Below, one piece after another: positions 37,240-46,709 of a stretch of DNA of 64,000 nucleotides. The notes beneath the pieces are model-generated. The model was not told the DNA's origin and did no database searches. It worked only from the letters and a program-made list of their open reading frames with translations. The stretch covers positions 2,666,001 through 2,730,000 of the forward strand of contig NZ_CP004387.1 of the NCBI RefSeq assembly GCF_000299335.2, read 5' to 3'. The position numbers were made by a program, and so were the translations under genes. How positions within the stretch are numbered: position 1 is the first letter of the stretch; each line of letters opens with the position of its first letter. Origin of the DNA: Isoalcanivorax pacificus W11-5. Lineage in GTDB: Bacteria > Pseudomonadota > Gammaproteobacteria > Pseudomonadales > Alcanivoracaceae.

Positions 37240-37881
37240 ATGGACAATCGCATCGCGCTTCCCGCCCTGGCCGTGGCCGGCCTGCTCGGCGTCGCCGGTT
37301 TGGGTTACGGGGCCTATCAGGCGGGCGTCAGCCGGGTCCAGATACAGACCGATACCGCCACCACCGAACCGCCCACGGCACCCGCAGTGGCCACTGCACC
37401 GGCCCCTGTCGTGCCCCGGCCGGTCGTGACCACACCGGCGCCACGTCCGCAGGTCGCACAGGTGACCCATGTGGAACCGATCATCACCACCTGGCAAGAA
37501 CCAAGACAGGTCTGTGAAGCCGTCACGGTGCAGCGGCAGGCGCCGGTACGGGATGAACGGCGTGTCGCCGGCACCCTGCTCGGCGCGGCCATCGGTGGTG
37601 TGGTGGGACATCAGTTCGGCGGCGGCAGCGGCAAGGACGCTGCCACGGTGGCCGGCGCCATCGCCGGCGGCTATGCGGGGAACCGGGTACAGGCCAGCCG
37701 CCAGCAGGCGAATACCTACACCACCACCGAACAGCAGTGCCATACCGTGATGGAGCCGAAAAGCCGTACCGACGGATACCAGGTGACGTACCGACTGGGC
37801 AATGACACCGGCACGTTGCATATGGACGAGCGCCCCGGCGATACATTGCCGGTGCGCAATGGTGTCGTGCGCGCCTACTGA
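37240..37881 (+). CDS. glycine-zipper 2TM domain protein (paralog 1)
   Basis: 213 residues. An N-terminal membrane anchor is followed by a Pro/Ala/Thr-rich linker, a conserved block with VQRQAPVRDE, then the glycine zipper GTLLGAAIGGVVGHQFGGGSGKD...AGAIAGGYAGN and a C-terminal beta-like domain with YQVTYRLG. Related to the 17-kDa surface antigen/SlyB group of envelope proteins. The ATG at 37240 follows ACAGGAGC. Clearly homologous to the gene at 38936; the two flank a HAD gene. Confidence 0.8.
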   Translation: MDNRIALPALAVAGLLGVAGLGYGAYQAGVSRVQIQTDTATTEPPTAPAVATAPAPVVPRPVVTTPAPRPQVAQVTHVEPIITTWQEPRQVCEAVTVQRQAPVRDERRVAGTLLGAAIGGVVGHQFGGGSGKDAATVAGAIAGGYAGNRVQASRQQANTYTTTEQQCHTVMEPKSRTDGYQVTYRLGNDTGTLHMDERPGDTLPVRNGVVRAY

Positions 37882-37917
37882 CAGGGTGCTGAAAAAGCCG
37901 CTTCAAGGCTTTTCCAG
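37879..37917. repeat. TGTTGAAAA-type terminator hairpin, copy D
   Basis: Begins at the TGA stop of the preceding gene: TGACAGGGTGCTGAAAAAGCC, loop, GGCTTTTCCAGG. It is a short version of the element at 19661 and a likely terminator for the two convergent genes. Confidence 0.6.
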
Positions 37918-37927
37918 GCCAGCCCTC

Positions 37928-38773
37928 TTACTGTGTCTTCGCGCGCGTCACGCGCATGTCCTGCGCCAGCATGTGCCGGGCCAGCGCCACCAGTTCACCC
38001 AGGTTGCCGACCACGGCATGCGGCCGGTGCGGGTGGCGCACGGTGCCGGGAAAGATCTTGTCCAGCCAGGCCTGATCCCACCCGGCGCCGTTGTAGAACA
38101 GCGCGGTCACGCCTGCCTCGCGGGCGGCGATCACGTCGGTGGTGCTGTCACCCAGGTACCAGCAATTCTCACGGCTGACCTCATGCCCCGCGTTACGCAG
38201 GTTATCCAGCGCGCGCAGCAGCATGTCCGGCGCCGGTTTCCGGCGGCCTCCGTCGCTGCCGCAGACCACCGTATCGAACAGCGGAATCCAGCGTCCCTCT
38301 TCCAGCAGTGCCAGTTCGTGTTCCATGAAGGCCCGGTTACGGTTGGTGATGACACCGAGCAGGATGCCCAGCGCACGCAATGCCCGCAGATGATCCAGCG
38401 CGTCCGCTTCCAGCGGATGCACGGCGCCGACGTAGCGGTGGTAGGCGTCATCAAACGCCTGGTGGGCGCGCAATTTGGCATCGCTGTCATCACCAAACAG
38501 CACTTCAAAGATATCAGTACGGGAAATCTTGCGCTGGCTGACGATCTTCGGGTGCAACCGGCGGTGCTCGCGCACGTAGCGGACCAGTTTGGCGTCTTCG
38601 AAAGTCTTGGAGGTCTCCGGTGTCAGCAGGCGTGACAGCAGCCCGAGCTCTTCCAGCCGTGGCAGCACATCGTCGACGGCGTGGTACATGGCGTCATGGG
38701 TATCGACCAGCGTGGCATGCCAATCAATCAGGATCACACCGGGACGACCGTGCGGCATTTGCAGAATACCCAT
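37928..38773 (-). CDS. HAD-superfamily hydrolase with DWHAT motif I
   Basis: 281 residues. Haloacid-dehalogenase fold: motif I ILIDWHATLVDT, cap domain (residues ~35-130), motif II GVITNRN, the Lys of motif III in GGRRKPAPDM, and motif IV WYLGDSTTDVIAARE. In motif I the usual second Asp (DxD) is His, giving DxH, so phosphatase chemistry may differ. Substrate unknown. Start at 38773 with GGAGGG upstream. Lies between the two glycine-zipper genes, on the other strand. Confidence 0.8.
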   Translation of the reverse strand: MGILQMPHGRPGVILIDWHATLVDTHDAMYHAVDDVLPRLEELGLLSRLLTPETSKTFEDAKLVRYVREHRRLHPKIVSQRKISRTDIFEVLFGDDSDAKLRAHQAFDDAYHRYVGAVHPLEADALDHLRALRALGILLGVITNRNRAFMEHELALLEEGRWIPLFDTVVCGSDGGRRKPAPDMLLRALDNLRNAGHEVSRENCWYLGDSTTDVIAAREAGVTALFYNGAGWDQAWLDKIFPGTVRHPHRPHAVVGNLGELVALARHMLAQDMRVTRAKTQ

Positions 38774-38935
38774 GACAACCCTCCAGAACGGGCCTTCAGT
38801 GTCCCGCCATGGCGCGGATCTGTGAAGCACCGCACGGCCATTTTACGAGCTTTGAAACTCTTCACAGCGAAAAGGCGCGAAGCTGGCAGTCAAAGCAGTG
38901 CATCACATAAAACGGACTGAAAGAGGAACGCAGCC

Positions 38936-39469
38936 ATGAACACCGCAGGCATCATTGCACTGACCGCCGTCGGCACGCTGGCCGTGGCCGGTATCGGCTA
39001 TGGAGGTTACCAGGCCCTGCAGCAGGACGATGCCCCGGCCTTTGCCGAAGTCACCAACGTGGCACCGATCGTGCGCCAGGTGAACACACCGCGCGAAGTC
39101 TGCCGCGATGTCGCCGTGCAACGGCAGGCCGAACCGCGTGACGGCGCCCGCGCCACCGGCACCATCCTGGGCGCTGTGGTCGGCGGTGTGGTCGGCCACC
39201 AGTTCGGTGGCGGCAGCGGCAAGGACCTGGCCACCGCCGGCGGTGCGGTGGCCGGCGGCTATGCCGGCAACCAGATCCAGAAAGGCATGCAGGAACGCAA
39301 CGTCGTCACCAGCACCGAACAACGCTGCGACATGGTGACCGAAACCCGCAGTGAAACCGTCGGGTACAAGGTGACCTACCTGCTCGGCGACGAGCAAGGC
39401 ACTGTGGAAATGAAGGAGCAGCCCGGTGAGCGGCTGCGGGTGGAAAACGGCGAGGTGATCACGGACTGA
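38936..39469 (+). CDS. glycine-zipper 2TM domain protein (paralog 2)
   Basis: 177 residues: N-terminal anchor, VQRQAEPRD block, glycine zipper GTILGAVVGGVVGHQFGGGSGKD...AVAGGYAGN and the C-terminal YKVTYLLGDEQGTVEMKE. It lacks the long Pro-rich linker of paralog 1 but otherwise aligns throughout. Probably an envelope protein. AGAGGAAC precedes the ATG. Confidence 0.8.
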   Translation: MNTAGIIALTAVGTLAVAGIGYGGYQALQQDDAPAFAEVTNVAPIVRQVNTPREVCRDVAVQRQAEPRDGARATGTILGAVVGGVVGHQFGGGSGKDLATAGGAVAGGYAGNQIQKGMQERNVVTSTEQRCDMVTETRSETVGYKVTYLLGDEQGTVEMKEQPGERLRVENGEVITD

Positions 39470-39514
39470 TGCCGCCCGCCGGGCGCGCACGCGATGGATC
39501 GAGTGTCCACAAGC

Positions 39515-39548
39515 CTTGTCAGGGTGTTTTTCAACAACCTGCTATACT
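39515..39548 (+). promoter_or_regulatory. half copy of TGTTGAAAA element forming an extended -10 for nth
   Basis: The element end TTTTTCAACAACCTGCTA runs into TATACT, so that TGC-TATACT (39540-39548) matches an extended -10 promoter, 33 bp before the nth ATG. No -35 at normal spacing. Confidence 0.45.
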
Positions 39549-39580
39549 GGCGCCTTTGAACAAGCCAGCCAGTAGAGCCG

Positions 39581-40222
39581 ATGAACCGGGAAAAACGGAC
39601 TGAAATCTTCCGCCGCCTGCGCGCCCAGCGCCCCAACCCCACCACCGAACTGGCATACAGCAGCCCGTTCGAACTGCTGATCGCGGTGATCCTCTCCGCG
39701 CAGGCCACCGATGTGGGCGTCAACAAGGCCACCGCGAAGCTGTATCCGGTGGCCAACACGCCGCAGGCGATCCTTGACCTGGGGGTGGACGGGCTGAAGC
39801 AGTACATCAAGACCATTGGCCTGTTCAACAGCAAGGCCGAGAACGTCATCAAGACCTGCCGTATTCTGGTCGAACAGCATGGTGGCGAGATTCCCCGCGA
39901 CCGCGCCGCGCTGGAGGCCCTGCCCGGCGTCGGCCGCAAGACCGCCAACGTCGTGCTCAACACCGCCTTCGGCGAGCCGACCATGGCAGTGGACACCCAT
40001 ATTTTCCGCGTTTCCAACCGCACCCGCATCGCCCCCGGCAAGAACGTGCTGGAAGTGGAAAAGCGCCTGCTGCGCGTGGTGCCGGAGGAATTCCTGGTCG
40101 ACGCCCACCACTGGCTGATCCTGCACGGCCGCTACACCTGTGTGGCGCGCAAGCCGAAGTGCGGCAGTTGCATCATTGAGGACCTGTGCGAGCTGCCGAT
40201 GAGCCAGAGGCCGGAATATTGA
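39581..40222 (+). CDS. nth: endonuclease III
   Basis: Cytoplasmic DNA glycosylase/AP lyase for oxidised pyrimidines. 213 residues (E. coli 211). Helix-hairpin-helix LPGVGRKTANVVL with the catalytic Lys, the catalytic Asp in VDTHIFRVSNR, and the C-terminal [4Fe-4S] site (Cys spacing 6-2-5: CVARKPKCGSCIIEDLC). In many gammaproteobacteria nth is the last gene of the rsx operon; here three genes intervene. Confidence 0.97.
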   Translation: MNREKRTEIFRRLRAQRPNPTTELAYSSPFELLIAVILSAQATDVGVNKATAKLYPVANTPQAILDLGVDGLKQYIKTIGLFNSKAENVIKTCRILVEQHGGEIPRDRAALEALPGVGRKTANVVLNTAFGEPTMAVDTHIFRVSNRTRIAPGKNVLEVEKRLLRVVPEEFLVDAHHWLILHGRYTCVARKPKCGSCIIEDLCELPMSQRPEY

Positions 40223-40347
40223 CGCGGCCCCGGAGGGGCCGTGAGGGTGAAAGTGCTTCAAGCGCGTAGCCAAACACCAACAAACCAGTAACAGTATCTC
40301 CCCACGCCTCCGTCAATAATTTCCCTATCCATTTTCGGAGCGCCCCC

Positions 40348-40479
40348 ATGGACGACAGCATCGAACAGTTCGACTGGATTCCGGAGCAGCTTACCCAGGT
40401 GCTGGAAGATATCCTGGCCGAGGGTGCGGTGCAGCCTGTGGTGCTGCCTTGCGACGCGACAGTTGCCGACAGAGTTTGA
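40348..40479 (+). CDS. possible small protein of 43 residues
   Basis: ATG with CGGAG about 8 nt upstream; acidic product beginning MDDSIEQFDWIPEQL and ending in a short Val/Leu-rich stretch. No known family. It fills the gap between nth and the next gene, and codon use looks normal, but the length gives little statistical support. Confidence 0.4.
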   Translation: MDDSIEQFDWIPEQLTQVLEDILAEGAVQPVVLPCDATVADRV

Positions 40480-40555
40480 CCGATTTTTACAGCCTGGTAC
40501 GGGGCCTGCCGCAGGCCAGGCGGTATCCTGAGCGCTTAACGGGAGCCCCACCACC

Positions 40556-41245
40556 ATGCGTATCCACCCGCTCAGCCGTGACCAGCTCGACAGCCTCTGT
40601 CATCAGGGCCGTGTGATTGAACAAGACCGTCACGGCATCAAGGTCCTGCAACTCTCTGACGGCCGCTTCCTGAAATTCTTCCGCCGCAAGCGCTGGCTGA
40701 ACCGCGACCTGCTGGCGCCCGCTGCGGTGCGCTTTGCACACCACGCGGTGCAACTGGAACGGCTCGGCATCCCCACGTTGCACGTGGACAGTCTGCACCG
40801 GATACCGGGCGAACCGCACAGCGTGGCGGTGTACCGGCCACTGCCCGGCCGCACGCTGCGACAGCTGCTGGCCCGCGGCGAGGCCACCCCGCAACTGATG
40901 TACCGCATTGGCACCTTCCTGGCGCTGCTGCATCGTCGTGGTGTGTATTTTCGCTCCGTGCACCCGGGCAATATTGTCGTCACCGGCATGCAGCAGTTCG
41001 GCCTGATCGACCTGCTCGACATGAAGGTGCGCCCCTGGTCGATGTCACGCTGGGCCCGGCGGCGCAACTGGCTGCATTTCCTGCGTGCACCGCCGGACCG
41101 GCCATACCTGACGCCGGCACTGATCGATGCGGTGATCCTGGGGTATCTGGATGATGCAGATCTGCCGCAGCGTGAAAGAGACAGTGTCGGCGGCCGGGTA
41201 CGGCAGACTTATGAAAGCGTCAGACGTCTGACGTCGGACGTCTGA
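40556..41245 (+). CDS. kinase-fold protein of the lipopolysaccharide kinase/InaA type
   Basis: 229 residues with a small eukaryotic-type kinase core: an N-lobe with FLKFFRRKRW (candidate ATP Lys), catalytic-loop-like HPGNIVV and metal-site-like IDLLD. This resembles WaaP/InaA/Kdo-kinase proteins but is short. No signal peptide. The last nine residues (SVRRLTSDV) and the TGA stop are encoded by a heptamer-repeat arm, so the original C-terminus has probably been replaced. Confidence 0.65.
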   Translation: MRIHPLSRDQLDSLCHQGRVIEQDRHGIKVLQLSDGRFLKFFRRKRWLNRDLLAPAAVRFAHHAVQLERLGIPTLHVDSLHRIPGEPHSVAVYRPLPGRTLRQLLARGEATPQLMYRIGTFLALLHRRGVYFRSVHPGNIVVTGMQQFGLIDLLDMKVRPWSMSRWARRRNWLHFLRAPPDRPYLTPALIDAVILGYLDDADLPQRERDSVGGRVRQTYESVRRLTSDV

Positions 41246-41252
41246 CGTTTTT
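41218..41252. repeat. heptamer-arm element, copy 2 (single palindromic arm)
   Basis: Positions 41218-41247 form a near-perfect 30-bp palindrome made of TCKGACG heptamers, followed by T6 on the plus strand. Overlaps the end of the kinase-fold gene and lies between convergent genes; should terminate transcription. Confidence 0.75.
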
Positions 41253-42302
41253 TCAGGGCGCGATTGGCCCGTCGCCCTCGATCGAGGGCGGCGCCTCAAG
41301 AATATCGGCGGTAAACGCTTCCACCTGTTGCGCCACCTCTTTCACTTCTTCAAAGCGCGCGATGTGAAACAGCGCCTCGCCTTCGTTGACCAGCGGCAGA
41401 TTGTCGCGCCCCACCAGCAGGCCGGCACAGGGTGCCCGCACTTCGATTTCATCACTGGTAAAGGGGCTGCTGATGCGGCCCAGCAACTGGTCTTTCTTGA
41501 TGCGCTGGCCCAGCGTCACCAGTGAACGAAACACGCCATCACGCTCGGCGCGCACCCAGGTGGAGCTGCCGGCCACGGCGGGTGTCACGGGCGCATGCGG
41601 TGAACGGCGCTCGGCCAGCATGTTCAGATGCCGCATGACGTTGGTGATACCGCGCACGCCAACGCGGATGCAGGCTTCTTCAAAGCGCAGGGCCTCACCG
41701 GCTTCATAGGTGATCACCGGAATATTCTGCGCCTCGGCCACCTCACGCAGGGTGCCGTCGCGCAGTACCGAGTTCAGCACCACCGGCACGCCGAAGGCAT
41801 TCGCCATCGCGGCGGTGTCCGGGCTGGCCAGGTTGGCGCGGATCTGCGGCAGGTTGGAGCGGTACACGGCGCCGGTGTGCAGGTCGATGGCGTGGGTGGC
41901 ACGGTCCAGAATCTGCGTCTTGAACAGCCACGCCATGCGTGCGCCCAGGCTGCCGGTTTCGGAACCGGGAAAGCAGCGGTTCAGGTCACGCCGGTCCGGC
42001 AGGTAGCGCGACTTGTGAATAAAGCCGAATACGTTCACCACCGGCACGGCAATCAAGGTGCCACGCAATTTTTTCAGTGCGCTCAAGCGCAGCAGCCGGC
42101 GGATGATTTCCACGCCATTGAGTTCGTCACCGTGGATCGCGGCACAGACCAGCAACACCGGCCCCGGTTCACGGCCATGTACCACATGCACGGGAATATT
42201 CAGCGGTGTCTGGGTGTACAGCTGCGCGGCCGGCATTTCGACAATCGCACGGCGGCCCGGCGCAACACTGACGTTCCCCAGTTCGAAGGGCGCCACACTC
42301 AT
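41253..42302 (-). CDS. succinylglutamate desuccinylase/aspartoacylase family protein
   Basis: 349-residue zinc carboxypeptidase-like hydrolase. The zinc-binding HGDEL near residue 58, a later HTG ([12 protein letters not shown]), and the catalytic Glu in TYEAGE are visible. A C-terminal beta-barrel (lipoyl-like) domain follows. It overlaps rimK by 4 bp and is the third gene of a rimB-rimK operon, which suggests removal or turnover of a glutamyl or similar modification; this is inference. Confidence 0.85.
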   Translation of the reverse strand: MSVAPFELGNVSVAPGRRAIVEMPAAQLYTQTPLNIPVHVVHGREPGPVLLVCAAIHGDELNGVEIIRRLLRLSALKKLRGTLIAVPVVNVFGFIHKSRYLPDRRDLNRCFPGSETGSLGARMAWLFKTQILDRATHAIDLHTGAVYRSNLPQIRANLASPDTAAMANAFGVPVVLNSVLRDGTLREVAEAQNIPVITYEAGEALRFEEACIRVGVRGITNVMRHLNMLAERRSPHAPVTPAVAGSSTWVRAERDGVFRSLVTLGQRIKKDQLLGRISSPFTSDEIEVRAPCAGLLVGRDNLPLVNEGEALFHIARFEEVKEVAQQVEAFTADILEAPPSIEGDGPIAP

Positions 42303-43207
42303 CCCTTGATACCCTTGGTGGCCGTGCGGTGTGGCCGCGCCGATTTTTCCAGGAAGCTGATGATCATGCCGGCCACGTCCTTGCCGGTGGCACTCTCGAT
42401 GCCTTCCAGGCCGGGCGAGGAATTTACTTCCATCACCAGCGGGCCATGATTGGAACGCAGGATATCCACACCGGCCACGTTCAGGCCCATGATGCGCGCG
42501 GCACGCACGGCGGTGGCCCGTTCCTCCGGCGTGATGCGGATCAGCGACGCACTGCCGCCACGATGCAGGTTGGAGCGAAATTCGCCGTCCTTTGCCTGGC
42601 GCTTCATCGAGGCCACCACCTTGCCGTCGACGACAAAGCAGCGGATGTCGGCGCCGCCGGCTTCCTTGATGTATTCCTGCACCATGATGTTGGCGGACAT
42701 GCCCATGAACGCCTCGATCACCGACTCCGCCGCCTGGCGCGTTTCCGCCAGCACCACGCCGATACCCTGGGTACCTTCCAGCAGTTTGATCACCAGCGGC
42801 GCACCGCCAACCATGCTGATCAGGTCGGGAATATCATCCGGTGCATTGGCAAAGCCGGTGACCGGCAGGCCCACGCCCTTGCGCGCCAGCAGTTGCAGCG
42901 AACGCAGCTTGTCGCGCGAGCGGGTGATGGCCACCGATTCGTTGACCGGAAACACGCCCATCATTTCGAACTGACGCAACACGGCGCAGCCGTAGAACGT
43001 GATGGAGGCGCCGATACGTGGGATTACCGCGTCATACCCTTCCAGAGTACGGCCCTTGAAGTGAATTTCCGGCTTGTGCGACACCATGCTCATGTAGCAA
43101 CGCAGCGTGTCGATGACATGCACTTCGTGGCCAGCCTGCTCGCCCGCTTCCACCAGACGTCGTGTCGAGTAGAGCTTGGGATTACGGGACAAAATGGCGA
43201 TTTTCAT
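42299..43207 (-). CDS. rimK: ATP-grasp ligase RimK (ribosomal protein S6 glutamate ligase)
   Basis: 302 residues (E. coli 300). ATP-grasp motifs [19 protein letters not shown] and the metal-binding [14 protein letters not shown] are clear. Adds glutamate residues to the C-terminus of S6 and can make poly-glutamate. Overlaps the genes on both sides by 4 bp, giving rimB-rimK-hydrolase as one transcript. Confidence 0.95.
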   Translation of the reverse strand: MKIAILSRNPKLYSTRRLVEAGEQAGHEVHVIDTLRCYMSMVSHKPEIHFKGRTLEGYDAVIPRIGASITFYGCAVLRQFEMMGVFPVNESVAITRSRDKLRSLQLLARKGVGLPVTGFANAPDDIPDLISMVGGAPLVIKLLEGTQGIGVVLAETRQAAESVIEAFMGMSANIMVQEYIKEAGGADIRCFVVDGKVVASMKRQAKDGEFRSNLHRGGSASLIRITPEERATAVRAARIMGLNVAGVDILRSNHGPLVMEVNSSPGLEGIESATGKDVAGMIISFLEKSARPHRTATKGIKG

Positions 43208-43647
43208 AATGACTCGCGTTGATTGCCGCCCAACAGAAAGGAGGCCTGCGGGTCCACGTGCAGGCCCTTCATGGCCGTACGTCCCAGCAGCATCCTGAAT
43301 TTCATCGTTTCACGATCCGTCAGCGTGATCTCGATGGGCCAGCGGCGACCGCCCATCTCGATGTCTGCCTGGATCACCACTCGCTCTTCCCGGTGGCCAC
43401 CGGAATCCGACACCTGCCGGCGGTCCAGCACCGGGCAGACGCATTCGCATTCCAGTTCGGTATTGTTCTGCAGCGGGTGGATGCGAAAACGCACCCACTC
43501 ACGGCCATCCTGCATAAAGGTCTTCACCTCGAACGCGTGCAGCGCGGAGGTGCGCGCACCGGTATCCACCTTCACCTTGATCGCGTCGATACCGAGCTCC
43601 GGCAGCCGCGCCCACTCACGCCAGCCAATGCATTCCGACGCGCTCAT
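43204..43647 (-). CDS. rimB: RimB-type retropepsin-like protease (DUF785/ATP-dependent zinc protease family)
   Basis: 147 residues. The aspartic-protease-like active-site block [12 protein letters not shown] is near residue 28, with the later hydrophobic block RMLLGRTAM. In Pseudomonas the equivalent gene next to rimK is called rimB and acts on RimK-modified S6. Annotated elsewhere as an ATP-dependent zinc protease, a name of doubtful accuracy. First gene of the operon apart from gloA upstream, with which it overlaps by 4 bp. Confidence 0.8.
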   Translation of the reverse strand: MSASECIGWREWARLPELGIDAIKVKVDTGARTSALHAFEVKTFMQDGREWVRFRIHPLQNNTELECECVCPVLDRRQVSDSGGHREERVVIQADIEMGGRRWPIEITLTDRETMKFRMLLGRTAMKGLHVDPQASFLLGGNQRESL

Positions 43648-44033
43648 GCGGCCTTGCTGCCGAGCAGTTCGATCTTGTAGCCGTCCGGGTCTTCGACAAA
43701 CGCCAGCACGGTGGTGCCGTGTTTCATCGGCCCCGGTTCCCGGGTAATGCGGCCGCCCCGTTCACGGATGCGTTCGCAGGCGGCGTACACATCGTCCACA
43801 GCCAGCGCGATATGCCCGTAGCCCGTGCCAAGGTCGTAGGCGTCCGTGTCCCAGTTATAGGTCAGCTCCAGCGCAGCGCCGTCCTGCTCGTCCTGGTAAC
43901 CGACAAACACATTGGTGAAACGGCCGTCGGGATACTCCTTGCGGCGCAACACGCGCATGCCCAGCACGTCGGTATAAAAGGCGATGGACCGTTCCAGATC
44001 GCCGACACGAATCATGGTGTGGAGTATGCGCAT
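43644..44033 (-). CDS. gloA: lactoylglutathione lyase (glyoxalase I)
   Basis: 129 residues (typical 130-135). Metal ligands and glutathione contacts are in [33 protein letters not shown] and [12 protein letters not shown]. Converts the methylglyoxal-glutathione adduct to S-lactoylglutathione. The start at 44033 gives the conserved [10 protein letters not shown]; the frame extends further upstream without conservation. The 4-bp overlap with rimB suggests one gloA-rimB-rimK-hydrolase transcript. Confidence 0.95.
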   Translation of the reverse strand: MRILHTMIRVGDLERSIAFYTDVLGMRVLRRKEYPDGRFTNVFVGYQDEQDGAALELTYNWDTDAYDLGTGYGHIALAVDDVYAACERIRERGGRITREPGPMKHGTTVLAFVEDPDGYKIELLGSKAA

Positions 44034-44130
44034 GGGTGCTCCTTCAATACTCGGCGCCCGGGCCGGACGCAAACCAGTATGTGCCCTGAATGTCTCCGCT
44101 GCATTACCGCAAGCACAGATTTTGCAAACT

Positions 44131-44160
44131 GAAATGCCCGGCAACATGCCGGGCATTTCA
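44131..44160 (-). terminator. terminator after argG
   Basis: Perfect stem GAAATGCCCGGC (44131-44142) / GCCGGGCATTTC (44148-44159). It lies downstream of argG on the minus strand and upstream of gloA, with only a short T-rich run after it. Confidence 0.75.
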
Positions 44161-44198
44161 GAGTGTTACGCTCCAGTCTGTCTCCAGACGACGCGCGC

Positions 44199-45419
<1,221 letters not shown>

Positions 45420-45569
45420 GAAGACTCCGCGTTAAACAGTAAGCTGAAAAGTGGGCGCCATTGTACCCCTGACGACGCACCCTCGACAGCCCCAGACAGG
45501 CAGGCTTGTGCGGGTGCCAACGCGGACCGGATTCCGGTAGCATTGCCCTCCAATCTGTGTGGAGCCCGC

Positions 45570-46244
45570 ATGTCTGACAATCGCCCTTCTCTTGCCCTGC
45601 GTTTTCGCGGCTACCTGCCCGTGGTAGTGGATGTGGAAACCGGCGGTTTCAACGCCCACACCGACGCCCTGCTGGAAATTGCAGCCGTGACGCTGGAGAT
45701 GGATCACGAGGGCATACTGCGCCCCGCGCAACGGGTGCACTACCATGTGGACCCGTTCGAAGGTGCCAATATCGACCAGGCGGCGCTGGATTTCACCGGC
45801 ATTGATCCCTGGAATCCGCTGCGCGGCGCCGTACCCGAGGAAATGGCCCTGCGTGGCGTATTCGAGGCGGTGCGCAAGGCGGTGAAGCAGAATCACTGCA
45901 AGCGCGCCATCCTGGTCGGCCACAACGCCTTCTTCGACCATGATTTCCTCAAGGCCGCCGTGGTCCGCAACGACCTCAAGCGCGACCCCTTCCACCCGTT
46001 CTCCTGCTTTGATACCGCCAGCCTGGCCGGGCTGGCGCTGGGGCAGACAGTGCTGGCACGTGCCTGTGAAATGGCCGGCATCCCGTTCAGCCAGAGCCAG
46101 GCCCACTCGGCGCTGTATGACGCCACCCGTACAGCAGAACTGTTCTGCACCATCGTCAATCGCTGGCGCGACCTGGGCGGCTGGCCACCACCGCCGGCCA
46201 GCGAGATGCCGCCGACGCTGGCGAGCAAGAGTGGGGATTTTTAG
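45570..46244 (+). CDS. rnt: ribonuclease T
   Basis: 224-residue DEDDh 3' exonuclease that trims tRNA, 5S and 23S rRNA 3' ends (E. coli 215). Catalytic acids in [21 protein letters not shown] (Asp, Glu), HNAFFDHDF and [15 protein letters not shown] lies 6 nt before the ATG at 45570; the longer upstream frame is antisense to argG. A second, imported-looking copy of its last ~50 codons lies at 46452-46601. Confidence 0.95.
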   Translation: MSDNRPSLALRFRGYLPVVVDVETGGFNAHTDALLEIAAVTLEMDHEGILRPAQRVHYHVDPFEGANIDQAALDFTGIDPWNPLRGAVPEEMALRGVFEAVRKAVKQNHCKRAILVGHNAFFDHDFLKAAVVRNDLKRDPFHPFSCFDTASLAGLALGQTVLARACEMAGIPFSQSQAHSALYDATRTAELFCTIVNRWRDLGGWPPPPASEMPPTLASKSGDF

Positions 46245-46250
46245 ATGATG

Positions 46251-46348
46251 GGTCGGACGTCTGACGTCGGACGTCTGACGCTAAAAGCAAAAAACAGGCC
46301 CGGGATCTTTTGACTTTGCGTCCGACGTCAGACGTCCGACGTCCGACC
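46251..46348. repeat. heptamer-arm inverted repeat, copy 3
   Basis: 98 bp: left arm 46251-46281 and right arm 46318-46348, each four TCKGACG heptamers in opposite orientation, with a ~36-bp core holding AAAAAACAG and CTTTTGACTTTG. Begins 6 bp after the rnt stop. Confidence 0.85.
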
Positions 46349-46451
46349 GCCCCCCACTGGCACCACCTTCGACACCGGCACCGGATCAGGGTGAATAATC
46401 ACTTCAGCAGCCGGCATCGCCTCGCGCAGCGAGCGTCCCACATCGGCGATA
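46349..46451 (-). pseudogene. duplicated fragment of fieF 3' end
   Basis: Minus-strand sequence encodes the last ~34 residues of FieF in frame (ADVGRSL...PDPVPVSKVVPVGGGR) with conservative changes relative to the intact gene. It has no start and cannot be expressed alone. Confidence 0.8.
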
Positions 46452-46601
46452 ATGGCCGGCATCCCGTTCAGTCAGAGCCAGGCGCATTCGGCACTGTACG
46501 GTGCCACCCGCACGGCAGAGCTGTTCTGCACCATCGTCAATCGTTGGCGAAACCTGGGCGGTTGGCCGCCCACGCTGGCGAGCAAGAGTGGGGATTTTTG
46601 A
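46452..46601 (+). pseudogene. duplicated fragment of rnt 3' end
   Basis: An intact 49-codon frame from ATG to TGA matching the last part of rnt, with an 8-codon in-frame deletion. About twelve differences are synonymous; only two residues change (Asp to Gly, Asp to Asn). No ribosome site, so probably not translated. Confidence 0.8.
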
Positions 46602-46611
46602 GGGGCCAATG

Positions 46612-46709
46612 GGTCGGACGTCTGACGTCGGACGTCTGACGCGAAAGGCAAAAAACAGACCCGGGGTCTTTTGACTTTGCGTCCGACGTCAGACGTCCGA
46701 CGTCCGACC
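46612..46709. repeat. heptamer-arm inverted repeat, copy 4
   Basis: 98 bp, nearly identical to copy 3: arms 46612-46642 and 46679-46709. Its right arm encodes the last residues (RTSDV) and the stop codon of fieF. Confidence 0.85.

Larger units (their letters stand above)
46245..46688. other. 444-bp region between rnt and fieF with duplicated gene ends
   Basis: Contains heptamer elements at 46251-46348 and 46612-46709 and, between them, a reversed fieF end (46349-46451) joined to an rnt end (46452-46601). No independent gene is supported. Confidence 0.75.

Noticed and set aside
46251-46709. Possible CRISPR-like array
   Set aside because: The repeats are inverted arms of tandem heptamers; there are no regularly sized unique spacers and no cas genes.
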